A stretch of DNA of 64,000 nt, taken from positions 186,001 through 250,000 of the forward strand of contig JAEXAB010000001.1 of assembly GCA_023394875.1 (NCBI GenBank), read 5' to 3'. Both the position numbers and the translations under genes were made by a program. Position 1 is the stretch's first letter, and every line of letters begins with the position of its first letter. The notes beneath the pieces are model-generated. The model did no database searches. It was given only the letters and a program-made list of their open reading frames with translations, and had not been told where the DNA came from. The DNA is from Bacillota bacterium. GTDB lineage: Bacteria; Bacillota; Clostridia; Christensenellales; DTU072. Of this stretch, positions 44,377-53,473 are shown one piece after another.

Positions 44377-45168
44377 TTATTTCTTTTTCGGTACGAATTT
44401 GCATTCGCTCTCAAGATGCGCATACCGCTCATCTACTATTCTTGTCTTTTTCCAAGGGTCATTATCTAGGTGCCTTATCATCCACACGTTATACATTGGA
44501 TAGCCTGGAGCGGTGACCTGCACGTGGTTATTTCCTCCAACAAAGCAACCTGCGCTGCCGTTTTTTATGGTGTAAGCCTTGTCGCCAATAAAGCACGCCC
44601 CAAAACCTTCTTCGCGGGCAAACTCATAGTAGTACACTTCGGGCTGAGGGTGACTGTGCGGAACGTAGCTCCACCACCTGCCTTGCCTTGCCAAAACCTC
44701 ACCTATAACCATGTTACTATAGGGCGCGTTGTCGTAATCAAATATCGTGTTTACGTCTCTTACCGCCGTATTTTCCCACATTCCCTCACAGCTTACCGTT
44801 TGAATGACGTCCTCTTTACGGTAGACTTTCGGCGCAAAAACTCTGTCGTTTGTGGTAGCCTGATACATAAACCGCGCGTCGCTTAACGCCTCAATAGTAA
44901 TCTTAGTCAACTTGCACACGTGTAGTGTGGTAGGTAGGTCGGTAAACAAGTCCTTCCTTACCGCTTTTTCGTTAATACCGCCTGCCGAAATATTGATTTC
45001 TCCGTCAATCAGCAGTATTGCAATCTCTTTATCTGGCTTATAAAAGTGCTTTTTTTGTCCTTTTTTTAGTTGAAATACCGATATATCCATCAGCATTTCT
45101 TTGTTTTTGCCGCCTATTCGGGCAATAACCTTTTCCCCTTTTTTATTAAACTTCGGATATAAGAACAT
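44377..45168 (-). CDS. iolB: 5-deoxy-glucuronate isomerase
   Basis: 263 residues, a bicupin. Metal-binding region SYVPHSHPQPEVYYYEF and a C-terminal GGNNHVQVTAPGYPMYNVW are conserved in IolB. It converts 5-deoxy-glucuronate to 2-deoxy-5-keto-gluconate. 13 bases after iolC. Confidence 0.94.
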   Translation of the reverse strand: MFLYPKFNKKGEKVIARIGGKNKEMLMDISVFQLKKGQKKHFYKPDKEIAILLIDGEINISAGGINEKAVRKDLFTDLPTTLHVCKLTKITIEALSDARFMYQATTNDRVFAPKVYRKEDVIQTVSCEGMWENTAVRDVNTIFDYDNAPYSNMVIGEVLARQGRWWSYVPHSHPQPEVYYYEFAREEGFGACFIGDKAYTIKNGSAGCFVGGNNHVQVTAPGYPMYNVWMIRHLDNDPWKKTRIVDERYAHLESECKFVPKKK

Positions 45169-45181
45169 AATACTCCTTTTT

Positions 45182-46201
45182 CTAAGCTCTTGCTATCATT
45201 TCGCCATACTTTGCTTTGCTGTCTTTAATAAATTTTTTGACTTCGTCAACGATTGGCATAAACAGACTGCAGCCGTGCGCCGAAACAAGCATTGATGCCG
45301 ACGCACTGCCCAGTTCCAGACAGTCCATAATGTCCATTCCTTCCAAAAGTCCGTAAATAAACGCGCTGCCGTAGCCGTCCCCGCCGCCAAAGGATTTCAG
45401 AGCGGTAACCGGGAAAGGTTTTATTGAATATTTGTTGCCGTCGGCGGTATAAGCCGTGCTGCCTAATTTTCCGTGCTTGATTATTACTATCTTGTTGCCC
45501 TTTTCTATCCAATACTTAGCCGAAGTTATATCATCTCTTCCTTTTTCTATAAGGCTTTCGGTAAGGTCAAATTCCTCTCTGGAGCCCATTATCATATCCG
45601 AAAGGTTTGCAACCGCAGAATAATATATGGCTATTTCGTCATTGTTTTTCCAATTATACGGGCGGTAATCTATATCAAAAATTACTTTGGTATTTACCTT
45701 TTTAGCAAGTGCAAGAGCCTTGAGGCAAGCCTCTCTGGACGGACTTTGGCAAAGCGCCGTTCCGCTTATAAGTAAAAACTTAGCTTTTTTAATGTACTCT
45801 TCGTCAACGTCTTCGCAAGCTAGCATCAAATCGGCAACTCCCTCTCTGTACATCAGTATACTGCTTTCTGTGGGGGAGAGAATTTCGGTAAAGGTAAGTC
45901 CAAGCTTTGCTCCGTTGTTTACTTTAGTTATATGGGATGTATCAATGCCCTCTTTATCAAAAAAATCGGTAACGTATTCGCCGAACCTGTCGTCGCTCAC
46001 TTTTCCGATAAAACCTACTTTTTTGCCTAAACGGGCAAGCCCCACCGCAATGTTTGCAGGGGACCCTCCGACGTATTTTTTGAAGCTGTCGCTTTCCACT
46101 AAGGTTTTGAAATAATCAATGGGATTAAAGTCAATAGCCACTCTGCCCATTGGTATGACGTCTATAGGTCTGTTGTCCTCAAAGTCAATGTATTTTTTCA
46201 T
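45182..46201 (-). CDS. iolC: 5-dehydro-2-deoxygluconokinase
   Basis: 339 residues, PfkB sugar kinase. KYVGGSPANIAVGLARLG near the N-terminus and the catalytic Asp in KSFGGGDGYGSAF near the C-terminus (GGGD instead of GAGD, usual in IolC). It phosphorylates 2-deoxy-5-keto-gluconate with ATP. It is not fused to an aldolase domain, in agreement with a separate iolJ gene. Confidence 0.93.
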   Translation of the reverse strand: MKKYIDFEDNRPIDVIPMGRVAIDFNPIDYFKTLVESDSFKKYVGGSPANIAVGLARLGKKVGFIGKVSDDRFGEYVTDFFDKEGIDTSHITKVNNGAKLGLTFTEILSPTESSILMYREGVADLMLACEDVDEEYIKKAKFLLISGTALCQSPSREACLKALALAKKVNTKVIFDIDYRPYNWKNNDEIAIYYSAVANLSDMIMGSREEFDLTESLIEKGRDDITSAKYWIEKGNKIVIIKHGKLGSTAYTADGNKYSIKPFPVTALKSFGGGDGYGSAFIYGLLEGMDIMDCLELGSASASMLVSAHGCSLFMPIVDEVKKFIKDSKAKYGEMIARA

Positions 46202-46224
46202 AATAACTCCTGTTAATTTATATA

Positions 46225-47760
46225 TTAGTCAACTTTTATTCCTTTTTGTTCACGCGTTAAAGCAAGGTCGTACATAACCTGGTCTTTTTTCTTACCGACT
46301 AAGTCGTAGAAGAATATAGGCAACGCGCACAATAATAAGCTTACCCCCGGCATAATAGACACTAAAGAAAACATACCGAAACGTATGTTGTCGGCGGTCT
46401 GTAAGGGATTAATTGCCCCTGCCGACGCCACTATTCCCGACGGGTCTATGCCAAAGCCGATATAGACAAGGACAATTGCACAAGTCGCTATGGCATTGCC
46501 CAGTTTATTTAGGAAAGACTGACAAGCCGACCCTAGCGCGGTATCTCTGATACCTGACGTAAGCTCCATATAGTCAAGACAGTCGCAAATCATAGCGTAT
46601 GAGGTTATATTAAGGGCGCCTAGAGGTATGCTCATAATTATGATAAACGGTATGCAGTAAAAAATATTCTGAGTAAACCAGCCGATAAGAGTAAGTCCGA
46701 TACTGGCAACGAAACCGCTTAAACATGTAATTATAACTATTTTTTTGTAATTAAATTTTTTGTAGAGAAGGGGCATAACAAGCATTGCGCCAAACATACC
46801 GATAGCAGCGCAGACCATGAATATTGTGGAAACAGAGCCTCTGCTAGCTTGCAATGCGTCAACCAACTGTTCGGGTGAAAGGGTAGCTTGGTCGGGTCCT
46901 ATGTAGAAAGTGTATCTGGATACGTGAGCAGCCGCTGCCTGCACAAGATATCTGCCGCTGGACAGTATGCCCATTATTATAACCAAAACCAAAGGTTTGC
47001 AGGTGAATAATCTGTTTAAGCTTCCCTTTTCGCCTTTAACTTTCTTTTTCTTGTTGGGAATAACCACTCTTTCTTTGACAAAGAAATACGGGATTAGGAA
47101 AATTCCTCCGCCTATGACGGCGCAGACAAGGGCTATTATCATATATTTTGCCTTGTCAATCTCTAAGTCGCTTTTACCCGCCATAACCTTGCCCAAAACT
47201 AAAGAAAGAACCATCATAAGAGCCATAGGAATAGCAGCGCCGATACCGTTTAGCGTTCTGCCGAAAGATATTGTATTGGCGCGTTCTTTCGGGTTAGGGG
47301 TCATTGCATTAGGAAGGCTCCAGAACGGAACGTCGCTTACCGTATAAATCATTCCCCACAGTACGTACGTAATCGATGCGTAAACCATCAACTGAGTTTT
47401 GTTGAAACCTTCGGGGACGTAGAACATCAAAAAGGTTAATATCGCCACAGGTATGGGAGTAAACAAGAGATAGGGCTTGAATTTGCCGTATTTGCTGGAA
47501 ACGCGGTCGGCGATAGTGCCCATAATAGGGTCGTTTATTGCATCCCACAGACGTGCAAGCAACATAAGAAGAAGCACGAATATCGGAGATAAGAAAGCTA
47601 CGTTGAGATAAAATTCGGAAATATAGCTGCTCATTATAGCGTATATCATACCCTGACCTAAACCGCCAAGGGCGTACATCCAAAATTCTTTCTTAGGGAT
47701 ATGATTAGTTTCCAGGGTCTGTTTTGCTTGTTGTTCCAACGAAGTTTGATTACCTTCCAT
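46225..47760 (-). CDS. GPH-family sugar:cation symporter, probable inositol transporter
   Basis: 511 residues, 12 membrane segments, glycoside-pentoside-hexuronide:cation symporter family (MFS-related). RLWDAINDPIMGTIADR between helices 2 and 3 and SSKYGKFKPYLL are the family signature. First gene of the iol operon, so inositol or a derivative is the likely substrate; this is inference from position. GAGGAG lies upstream of the start. Confidence 0.88.
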   Translation of the reverse strand: MEGNQTSLEQQAKQTLETNHIPKKEFWMYALGGLGQGMIYAIMSSYISEFYLNVAFLSPIFVLLLMLLARLWDAINDPIMGTIADRVSSKYGKFKPYLLFTPIPVAILTFLMFYVPEGFNKTQLMVYASITYVLWGMIYTVSDVPFWSLPNAMTPNPKERANTISFGRTLNGIGAAIPMALMMVLSLVLGKVMAGKSDLEIDKAKYMIIALVCAVIGGGIFLIPYFFVKERVVIPNKKKKVKGEKGSLNRLFTCKPLVLVIIMGILSSGRYLVQAAAAHVSRYTFYIGPDQATLSPEQLVDALQASRGSVSTIFMVCAAIGMFGAMLVMPLLYKKFNYKKIVIITCLSGFVASIGLTLIGWFTQNIFYCIPFIIIMSIPLGALNITSYAMICDCLDYMELTSGIRDTALGSACQSFLNKLGNAIATCAIVLVYIGFGIDPSGIVASAGAINPLQTADNIRFGMFSLVSIMPGVSLLLCALPIFFYDLVGKKKDQVMYDLALTREQKGIKVD

Positions 47761-47785
47761 TTTGTTTGCTCCTCAAAGAAAAATT

Positions 47786-47801
47786 TTTACTTATAAGTAA
47801 A
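47786..47801. promoter_or_regulatory. Candidate iol operator palindrome
   Basis: TTTACTTATAAGTAAA is a perfect 16-base palindrome lying downstream of the iol -10 element, a good repressor position. No regulator gene lies in the cluster. Confidence 0.5.
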
Positions 47802-47826
47802 TAATAATTATATTATTTCTTTATAA

Positions 47827-47855
47827 ATCATAGCACATAGAAAAATTTGTTGCAA
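47827..47855 (-). promoter_or_regulatory. Promoter of the iol operon
   Basis: On the minus strand: TTGCAA, 17-base spacer, TATGAT. Confidence 0.65.
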
Positions 47856-47905
47856 GACCCCAAAAATACAAAAATTGTTACTACAAAAAATAAAGGTAAA
47901 AAACA

Positions 47906-47934
47906 TTGACAAGGTTATACTTTTGGAGTATTTT
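47906..47934 (+). promoter_or_regulatory. Promoter of iolJ
   Basis: TTGACA, 17-base spacer, TATTTT, diverging from the iol operon promoter; GGAG lies just before the start codon. Confidence 0.6.
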
Positions 47935-47959
47935 GTAATAAAACCACCGCGGAGATACT

Positions 47960-48799
47960 ATGGCAAAAAGAACCTGTTATGAACTCACAAAAGACACCAG
48001 AACGGCAAAAATTGCTGTTCCGGCTTTTAATATAGACAATTTAGAAAGCGCGTTAGCGGTAACCGAAGCTATTAAGGAAACACGCTGTCCGGTAATAATC
48101 CAAACTATACCAAGAACCTTAAATTACGGCGGAATTGCTACCTATCCTGCTATGATTGACGCTCTTATGAAGGATATTAACGTTGATTATGCTATCCATC
48201 TTGACCACGGCAACAGTCTTGATTTGGTAAAAAAATGTATAGCCGCCGGGTTTTCTTCGGTTATGTATGATGGAAGCGCCCTACCCTTTGACGAAAACGT
48301 AATAAAAACTTCTCTTATTACCGAATACAGCAAACAGTTTGGCGTTTCGGTAGAAGGAGAACTAGGCACAATAGGGGGCAAGGAAGAAAGCGATGCCGAA
48401 GCTATATCTTCCTGTACGTTACCCGAAGAAGCCAAAATTTTTGTGGAAAGAACAAAGGTAAATTTGCTGGCAATCGGCGTTGGTACCTGTCACGGAATTT
48501 ATAAAGGAACTCCCAAAATTAACGTGGAAAAAATTTATGAAATAGCTAGCGTTGTGGATATTCCTTTAGTGCTTCACGGCGCAACAGGCTTAGATAATAA
48601 AGTAGTGACCGATTGTATTGACGCAGGGATAAGTAAAATAAATTTTGCCACCGAATTGCGCCTTGCCTTTAGCAACGCCTTACGTGCGGCATTATTACGC
48701 AATATGAACGAATACGACCCGAAAATATATTTGCCCGAATCAATAGACGCCGTAAAAAACGCGGTAATCAAAAAAATATCTCTTTGCTACCGCTTATAA
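47960..48799 (+). CDS. iolJ: Class II aldolase, probable 6-phospho-5-dehydro-2-deoxygluconate aldolase
   Basis: 279 residues, zinc-dependent class II fructose-bisphosphate aldolase family. HLDHG near 77, EGELG near 133, GTCHGIYKG near 175 and LHGATGL near 205 carry the zinc ligands and catalytic residues. The iol operon lacks any other aldolase, so cleavage of the IolC product to malonate semialdehyde and dihydroxyacetone phosphate is the likely role; fructose- or tagatose-bisphosphate aldolase cannot be excluded from sequence alone. It overlaps the converging radical SAM gene by six bases. Confidence 0.85.
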   Translation: MAKRTCYELTKDTRTAKIAVPAFNIDNLESALAVTEAIKETRCPVIIQTIPRTLNYGGIATYPAMIDALMKDINVDYAIHLDHGNSLDLVKKCIAAGFSSVMYDGSALPFDENVIKTSLITEYSKQFGVSVEGELGTIGGKEESDAEAISSCTLPEEAKIFVERTKVNLLAIGVGTCHGIYKGTPKINVEKIYEIASVVDIPLVLHGATGLDNKVVTDCIDAGISKINFATELRLAFSNALRAALLRNMNEYDPKIYLPESIDAVKNAVIKKISLCYRL

Positions 48800-50236
48800 A
48801 CTAATAGGCAAATGCCTTCTCCATTTTCTGATATTGCCGCTTAAGGCAAAATCCTTGTTGATACAAAGTTCCAGTTGGTTAAAATTGGCGTTTTCTAAAT
48901 ACTTTTTACAAAAATCAAACAGATAGTCGCTTTGTTTATACGCCGAAGCGGCTTTTTTACCGCCGAATTTAACAAGTTCTTCCCCTAGTCCGTAGAAAAA
49001 TTGGTAAGGAGAATTAAGATACCGAAAAATATAATCCATAGTACAACTAAACCGCCCGCTATTATAGTAAAGTTCCAAAGCTTCTTCGGCAATTTTAAGT
49101 TTATTAAGTACAATTTCGCTCATACGTGGAGAGGATTTTATTTGGTAAGGGGGTTTATCCTCAATAAGATAATCCTCAGCTTCCTTACTTATTTTCGAAC
49201 CTTTGAGAATTTTAAGAAAACCAAGCTGCAGACAATTAGGTCTTATTTTTATCAAGCGGTCAAAACCCATTATAAAAGTGTCAAAGGTTTCTTCGGGCAA
49301 GCCCGCTATCAGGTCGACGTGAATTTGAATATTGCCCATTTTTATTAGTCTACTTAGGTTGCGGTCTATTCTTTCGGTATTCGCCGCTCTGCCTATCTTA
49401 GTTAACGTTTTTTCGTTATAGGATTGCACGCCGATTTCAAAACGCAGCAAGCCCTTCGACGCGGTAGCCAACACCGAAAACATCTCTTCATCAAAGAGTT
49501 CGGGCGCCATTTCGAAGTGAAAATTTATGCCTCTGTCCTTATATTTTTCTATTATACGTCGGAAAATATTCGTTGCCCGATTTATATTATAATTAAAGGT
49601 TCGGTCTACTAATTTTATTTGTTTGGGATTATAAAGTGTGATTTTTGCTAAATCTTCATAAACCCTGTCAAGGCTGAAGGCTCTTACACTTTTGGTGTTA
49701 GCGCTCATACAATAACTGCAGCAAAAAGGACATCCTCTGGAAGTTTCCATATACAAAATTCTGTTACTGCCCATTTTGCTATATTCTTCGGTATAGGGGG
49801 ATTTTATATCGTCTAAATTCTTGACCGTACCCGCCTCAATAATCTGCGGATAAACATTTTTTCGGCTTTCTACGTCCTTAATCAGAGCATTAAAAACAAG
49901 GTCGCCCTCTCCTTTTATGATATAGTCGGCAAGGGTAATATATCTGTCGGTATCAAACGCCGCCTCATACCCGCCTAGAATGATTATGGCGTTATTAAGG
50001 GCGCTCCTTATCATCGGCAAAAGTTTCCTTACGTAAGCAATATTGAAAATATAGCAGGAAACAGCCACTATATCGGGCTTTTTTGCCAAAATTTCCGACA
50101 AAACTTTACTAATTTCCACATTTACGTTGGTTTCCAAAATTTCGGCATCATCGTTATCCAAATTGGCAATAAGATACCTTGGAGCAAGCAAAGTGTGGAC
50201 GTATTGGGAATTTATACTTAAAATCAGCGTTTTCAC
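48794..50236 (-). CDS. B12-binding-domain radical SAM protein (DUF4080 type)
   Basis: 480 residues. An N-terminal cobalamin-binding-like Rossmann domain (about 1-140; AVSCYIFNIAYVRKLLP, ILGGYEAAF), a radical SAM core with CPFCCSYC (C-x3-C-x2-C, about 170), VQSYNEKTLTKIGR and a C-terminal DUF4080-like region. The reaction is unknown; relatives include tRNA methylthiolases and methyltransferases. The cobalamin site lacks a clear D-x-H-x-x-G. The start is GTG; a TATAAT lies six bases upstream. Confidence 0.85.
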   Translation of the reverse strand: MKTLILSINSQYVHTLLAPRYLIANLDNDDAEILETNVNVEISKVLSEILAKKPDIVAVSCYIFNIAYVRKLLPMIRSALNNAIIILGGYEAAFDTDRYITLADYIIKGEGDLVFNALIKDVESRKNVYPQIIEAGTVKNLDDIKSPYTEEYSKMGSNRILYMETSRGCPFCCSYCMSANTKSVRAFSLDRVYEDLAKITLYNPKQIKLVDRTFNYNINRATNIFRRIIEKYKDRGINFHFEMAPELFDEEMFSVLATASKGLLRFEIGVQSYNEKTLTKIGRAANTERIDRNLSRLIKMGNIQIHVDLIAGLPEETFDTFIMGFDRLIKIRPNCLQLGFLKILKGSKISKEAEDYLIEDKPPYQIKSSPRMSEIVLNKLKIAEEALELYYNSGRFSCTMDYIFRYLNSPYQFFYGLGEELVKFGGKKAASAYKQSDYLFDFCKKYLENANFNQLELCINKDFALSGNIRKWRRHLPISL

Positions 50237-50242
50237 GCCGCT

Positions 50243-50248
50243 ATTATA
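50243..50248 (-). promoter_or_regulatory. -10 element of the B12-radical SAM gene, leaderless
   Basis: TATAAT on the minus strand ends six bases before the GTG, so the transcript should begin at the start codon. The -35 is weak. Confidence 0.5.
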
Positions 50249-50285
50249 TCATAAATAAGTTATATTATCTATGATTTATTCAATA

Positions 50286-50314
50286 TTGACTTTGACACCG
50301 TTAGGGAGTATAAT
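50286..50314 (+). promoter_or_regulatory. Promoter of the MBL-PfkB operon
   Basis: TTGACT, 17-base spacer, TATAAT; GGAG precedes the start at 50345. Confidence 0.75.
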
Positions 50315-50344
50315 TTTTTTAATGGAATATTACGGAGAAAATAT

Positions 50345-51037
50345 ATGGAACTTCATATTTTGGGCAAGTACGGCCCATACGGAAAAGCAGGCGTAGGCGC
50401 CGCCAGCGGTTATCTTATTACCGAAAATGACACTACAATCCTTCTTGATATGGGAAGCGGAGTTTTATCCCGCCTTATTGACAAAATCGATATAAAAAAA
50501 CTTGACGCAATATATATCAGCCACCTTCATTTCGACCATACAAGCGATTTACTGCCCTTTAGGTACTTGTTGGAAGAACTTGACCACAAAATGACTATTT
50601 ATACTCATAAGGAAGACTCCGAATGGTACAGAATTTTGTTCAATCATTATTTATTCAACGTTATTCCCATAGATGAGAATACCACCATTCAGCTAAAAGA
50701 TATATCCTTATCTTTTTTTCTGATGGACCACCCGATGACCAATTACGCAATAAAGATTAAGGGAGAAGACAAAACTTTCCTTTATACGGGGGATACAAGA
50801 TACTGTCAGAATTTGTTTGATGCGCTAACTAACGTTGACTGCGCTCTTGCTGATTGCAGCAAACCAAGCGTATTTATCGGCGGGCATATGACGGCAGACA
50901 AAGCCATAGAAATTCACAAAAAAACGGGGATAAGAATAATAGCCACTCACCTTAGCCCCGATTTTTCCCCCGACGAACTTTTCAAAGGCTACGAAAAAAT
51001 AGAAGTGGCGCAAGAGCATAAAACCTACAAAATATAA
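50345..51037 (+). CDS. Metallo-beta-lactamase fold hydrolase
   Basis: 230 residues. SHLHFDHTSD (H-x-H-x-D-H) binds two metal ions; MDHPM, YTGDTRY and ATHLSPDF supply the further ligands. The layout resembles RNase Z-like and phosphodiesterase-like MBL proteins, but no RNase Z exosite is visible. It starts an operon with two PfkB-type kinases, one of them fused to a phosphodiesterase-like domain, so a phosphoester substrate is plausible. Confidence 0.85.
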   Translation: MELHILGKYGPYGKAGVGAASGYLITENDTTILLDMGSGVLSRLIDKIDIKKLDAIYISHLHFDHTSDLLPFRYLLEELDHKMTIYTHKEDSEWYRILFNHYLFNVIPIDENTTIQLKDISLSFFLMDHPMTNYAIKIKGEDKTFLYTGDTRYCQNLFDALTNVDCALADCSKPSVFIGGHMTADKAIEIHKKTGIRIIATHLSPDFSPDELFKGYEKIEVAQEHKTYKI

Positions 51038-51049
51038 TTAAAGGGAGAA

Positions 51050-52591
51050 ATGATGGAATATAAAGCTCTTATAATGGGACATATCACAATGGACATAAAC
51101 GTCGAGCATACCGGCGAAGTTGTCAAAACCGAAGGCGGCGCCGTGTTGTATTCTTCGGCGGCAGCGTACGGCATGGGGCATAAGGTAGCCGTTCTTACCA
51201 AACTAAACAAAGACGACTACGACAGGCTCAAGGCTTTTACACTCCCTTCCGACGACGTGTTCTGCATTGAGGCGCTTACTTCTACCGATATGTATAACAA
51301 ATATTTGTCAGCCGACAAAGAGCTAAGAGACAGTAAATGCAGCAGCCGCGGAGACCCCTTTTGCATTGACGATGTACCACCGTTAAAAACAAAAATATAC
51401 CATTTTGCGGGTTTACTTTATGGTGATTATCCCGAAGAAATGATAAAGGAATTATCCTGCAGAGGTAAAGTTGCCGTTGACGTGCAAGGCTACCTCCGAC
51501 ACCGAAACGAAGTTGACGGCAAAATGTTCTTTCTTGACTGGGAGAAAAAGAAAGAATATTTCCCCTATATTGACTTTCTGAAAACCGACGCTTACGAAGC
51601 ACAGGTGCTTACCGGTCTTACCGACAGAAAAGAGGCGGCAAAGCTTATGTATTCCTGGGGCGCCAAGGAAATAATAATTACCCATAATACCGAAGTTTTG
51701 ATCTATGACGGAAAAGAGTTTTTTACCTGCCCTATTAAGGCAAGGAACCTTAGCGGAAGAACCGGCCGCGGTGATACTACCTTTGCTATCTATATGAACG
51801 AAAGACTCTCCCACGGCATCAAAAAATCTCTTCTTTATGCCACTGCCGCCGTTTCATTGAAAATGGAAACCCCGGGTGTTTTTTCCAAGACAAGAATAGA
51901 CGTGGAAGACTATATTGAAACTTTTTATAAGGAAGAAAGCAATTGTCCTCTACTGACCGCTCACGGCGGAGCTTTGAATACAGGCAGGAACACTCCGAGG
52001 TTTTTTGAGGTAATAAAAGACCATAAAGTTGACGTTGTGGAAGTTGATATTCAAAAAAGAGGCAACCATTTGTATATCAGCCATATGCCAAAACTTTTTG
52101 GCCATAAGGAGTGTTTGACTTTGGCTTACGTATTTGAATTTGCGGCGCAGTACGGCTTTAAGGTAAATTGCGACGTTAAGAAAAAAGGGATAGTAAAAGA
52201 CGTTCTTAATTTGGCAAGAGAATTAAACGTTTTGGATAAAATTATTTTTACCGGCAGCGTAAGCAGAAAGGATATACCCTATCTTACCGACGGGATAGCC
52301 TATCTCAACAAAAGCTTCTTTTTCCCGAAAAGGATAAAAAAAGAAAATATGCAAAAAATTAAGGACATAATAACGTCACTTAACAACCCAAGAGTAAAGG
52401 GTATTAATTTCAAACATACCTTTCTTAGTGAAGACGTGCTTGAAGAATGTCAAAGAATAGCTTTGCCTATTTCCACTTTTACTATCGATGAAGAAGTTGT
52501 TCTGGAGGCATTTTGCAAAAAAACCTATCTGCATAACATAACCACAAACAAGCCCGATACGGCATTAGAGTATCTGAAAGGAGAATTATGA
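51050..52591 (+). CDS. PfkB-family kinase fused to a GDPD-like domain
   Basis: 513 residues. Residues 1-300 are a PfkB carbohydrate kinase: GGAVLYSSAAAYGMGHKVAV and the catalytic SGRTGRGDTTFA (GRGD in place of GAGD). Residues 305-513 look like a glycerophosphodiester phosphodiesterase barrel: TAHGG, NTPRFFEVI, then VVEVDIQ and YISHMP give the His, Glu-x-Asp and His of that family; the usual HRG is HGG. A kinase-phosphodiesterase fusion is unusual. The next gene is a paralogue of the kinase half alone and overlaps by four bases. The substrate is unknown; a sugar or polyol released from a phosphodiester is a reasonable guess. Confidence 0.83.
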   Translation: MMEYKALIMGHITMDINVEHTGEVVKTEGGAVLYSSAAAYGMGHKVAVLTKLNKDDYDRLKAFTLPSDDVFCIEALTSTDMYNKYLSADKELRDSKCSSRGDPFCIDDVPPLKTKIYHFAGLLYGDYPEEMIKELSCRGKVAVDVQGYLRHRNEVDGKMFFLDWEKKKEYFPYIDFLKTDAYEAQVLTGLTDRKEAAKLMYSWGAKEIIITHNTEVLIYDGKEFFTCPIKARNLSGRTGRGDTTFAIYMNERLSHGIKKSLLYATAAVSLKMETPGVFSKTRIDVEDYIETFYKEESNCPLLTAHGGALNTGRNTPRFFEVIKDHKVDVVEVDIQKRGNHLYISHMPKLFGHKECLTLAYVFEFAAQYGFKVNCDVKKKGIVKDVLNLARELNVLDKIIFTGSVSRKDIPYLTDGIAYLNKSFFFPKRIKKENMQKIKDIITSLNNPRVKGINFKHTFLSEDVLEECQRIALPISTFTIDEEVVLEAFCKKTYLHNITTNKPDTALEYLKGEL

Positions 52592-53472
52592 AAAAATATA
52601 ATACACTGGTAATAGGTCATATATCGCTTGACTATAATATCGATTATACCGACAAACAAATAATAGAGGTTGGCGGCGCCGTTATCTACTCTTCGGCTGC
52701 GGCTTACGCTTTGGGAAGTAAAGTAGGAGTGGTAACTAAGCTTGCTTTGCGGGACAGAATAAGGCTAAAAGAGTTTGTTTTGCCGCAGGAGGATATTTAT
52801 TATATCCCCTCAAAAAATTCCACCTCAATAAGAAACAAGTATTTTACCGCCGATAAAGAAAAGCGGGAATGTACCTGTATTTCTCAAGCCGATGCTTTTA
52901 CCTTTGACGATATACCCGAAGTTGAGTGCGATATTTATCACTTAGCAGGGCTAATCTACGGTGATTTTAACGGCGAACTTATAAAAAAACTATCCGAAAA
53001 AGGCAAAATAGCCGTAGACGTGCAGGCTTTTTTGCGCCACGCCAGCGGAGATAATACAAAAATGTATTTCGCCGATTGGGAAGAGAAGAAAGAACTGCTC
53101 CCTTATATAGACTTTCTGAAAACCGACGCCGCAGAGGCAGAAATATTGACGGGATTTTCGGACAGGAAGAACGCCGCCGAACTACTTTATAATTGGGGCG
53201 CCAAAGAAATTATGATTACCCATAATACCGAAGTTCTAATTTATGACGGCAAAGAATTCTATACCTGCCCCATAAAGGCAAGGAACCTTAGCGGAAGAAG
53301 CGGACGGGGCGATACCACCTTTGCAGCTTATATAAACGAACGGTTAAATAAAGGTATTCCCGAAAGCTTGCTTACCGCCACCGCTCTTGTTTCCCATAAA
53401 ATGGAAACTCCCGGCGCGTACAGAGGCAGCCGGGAAGACGTTGAAAAATATATCAAAGATTTTTACAATTAA
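52588..53472 (+). CDS. PfkB-family carbohydrate kinase, paralogue of the preceding kinase half
   Basis: 294 residues, closely related to the first half of the preceding protein: shared VIYSSAAAYA-like region, DFLKTDA, WGAKEI-x-ITHNTEVLIYDGKEF and ARNLSGR-x-GRGDTTFA. Tandem duplication followed by divergence is evident. It starts within the preceding gene (ATGA) after GGAG. Single-domain PfkB of normal length; substrate unknown. Confidence 0.88.
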   Translation: MKKYNTLVIGHISLDYNIDYTDKQIIEVGGAVIYSSAAAYALGSKVGVVTKLALRDRIRLKEFVLPQEDIYYIPSKNSTSIRNKYFTADKEKRECTCISQADAFTFDDIPEVECDIYHLAGLIYGDFNGELIKKLSEKGKIAVDVQAFLRHASGDNTKMYFADWEEKKELLPYIDFLKTDAAEAEILTGFSDRKNAAELLYNWGAKEIMITHNTEVLIYDGKEFYTCPIKARNLSGRSGRGDTTFAAYINERLNKGIPESLLTATALVSHKMETPGAYRGSREDVEKYIKDFYN

Positions 53473-53473
53473 A

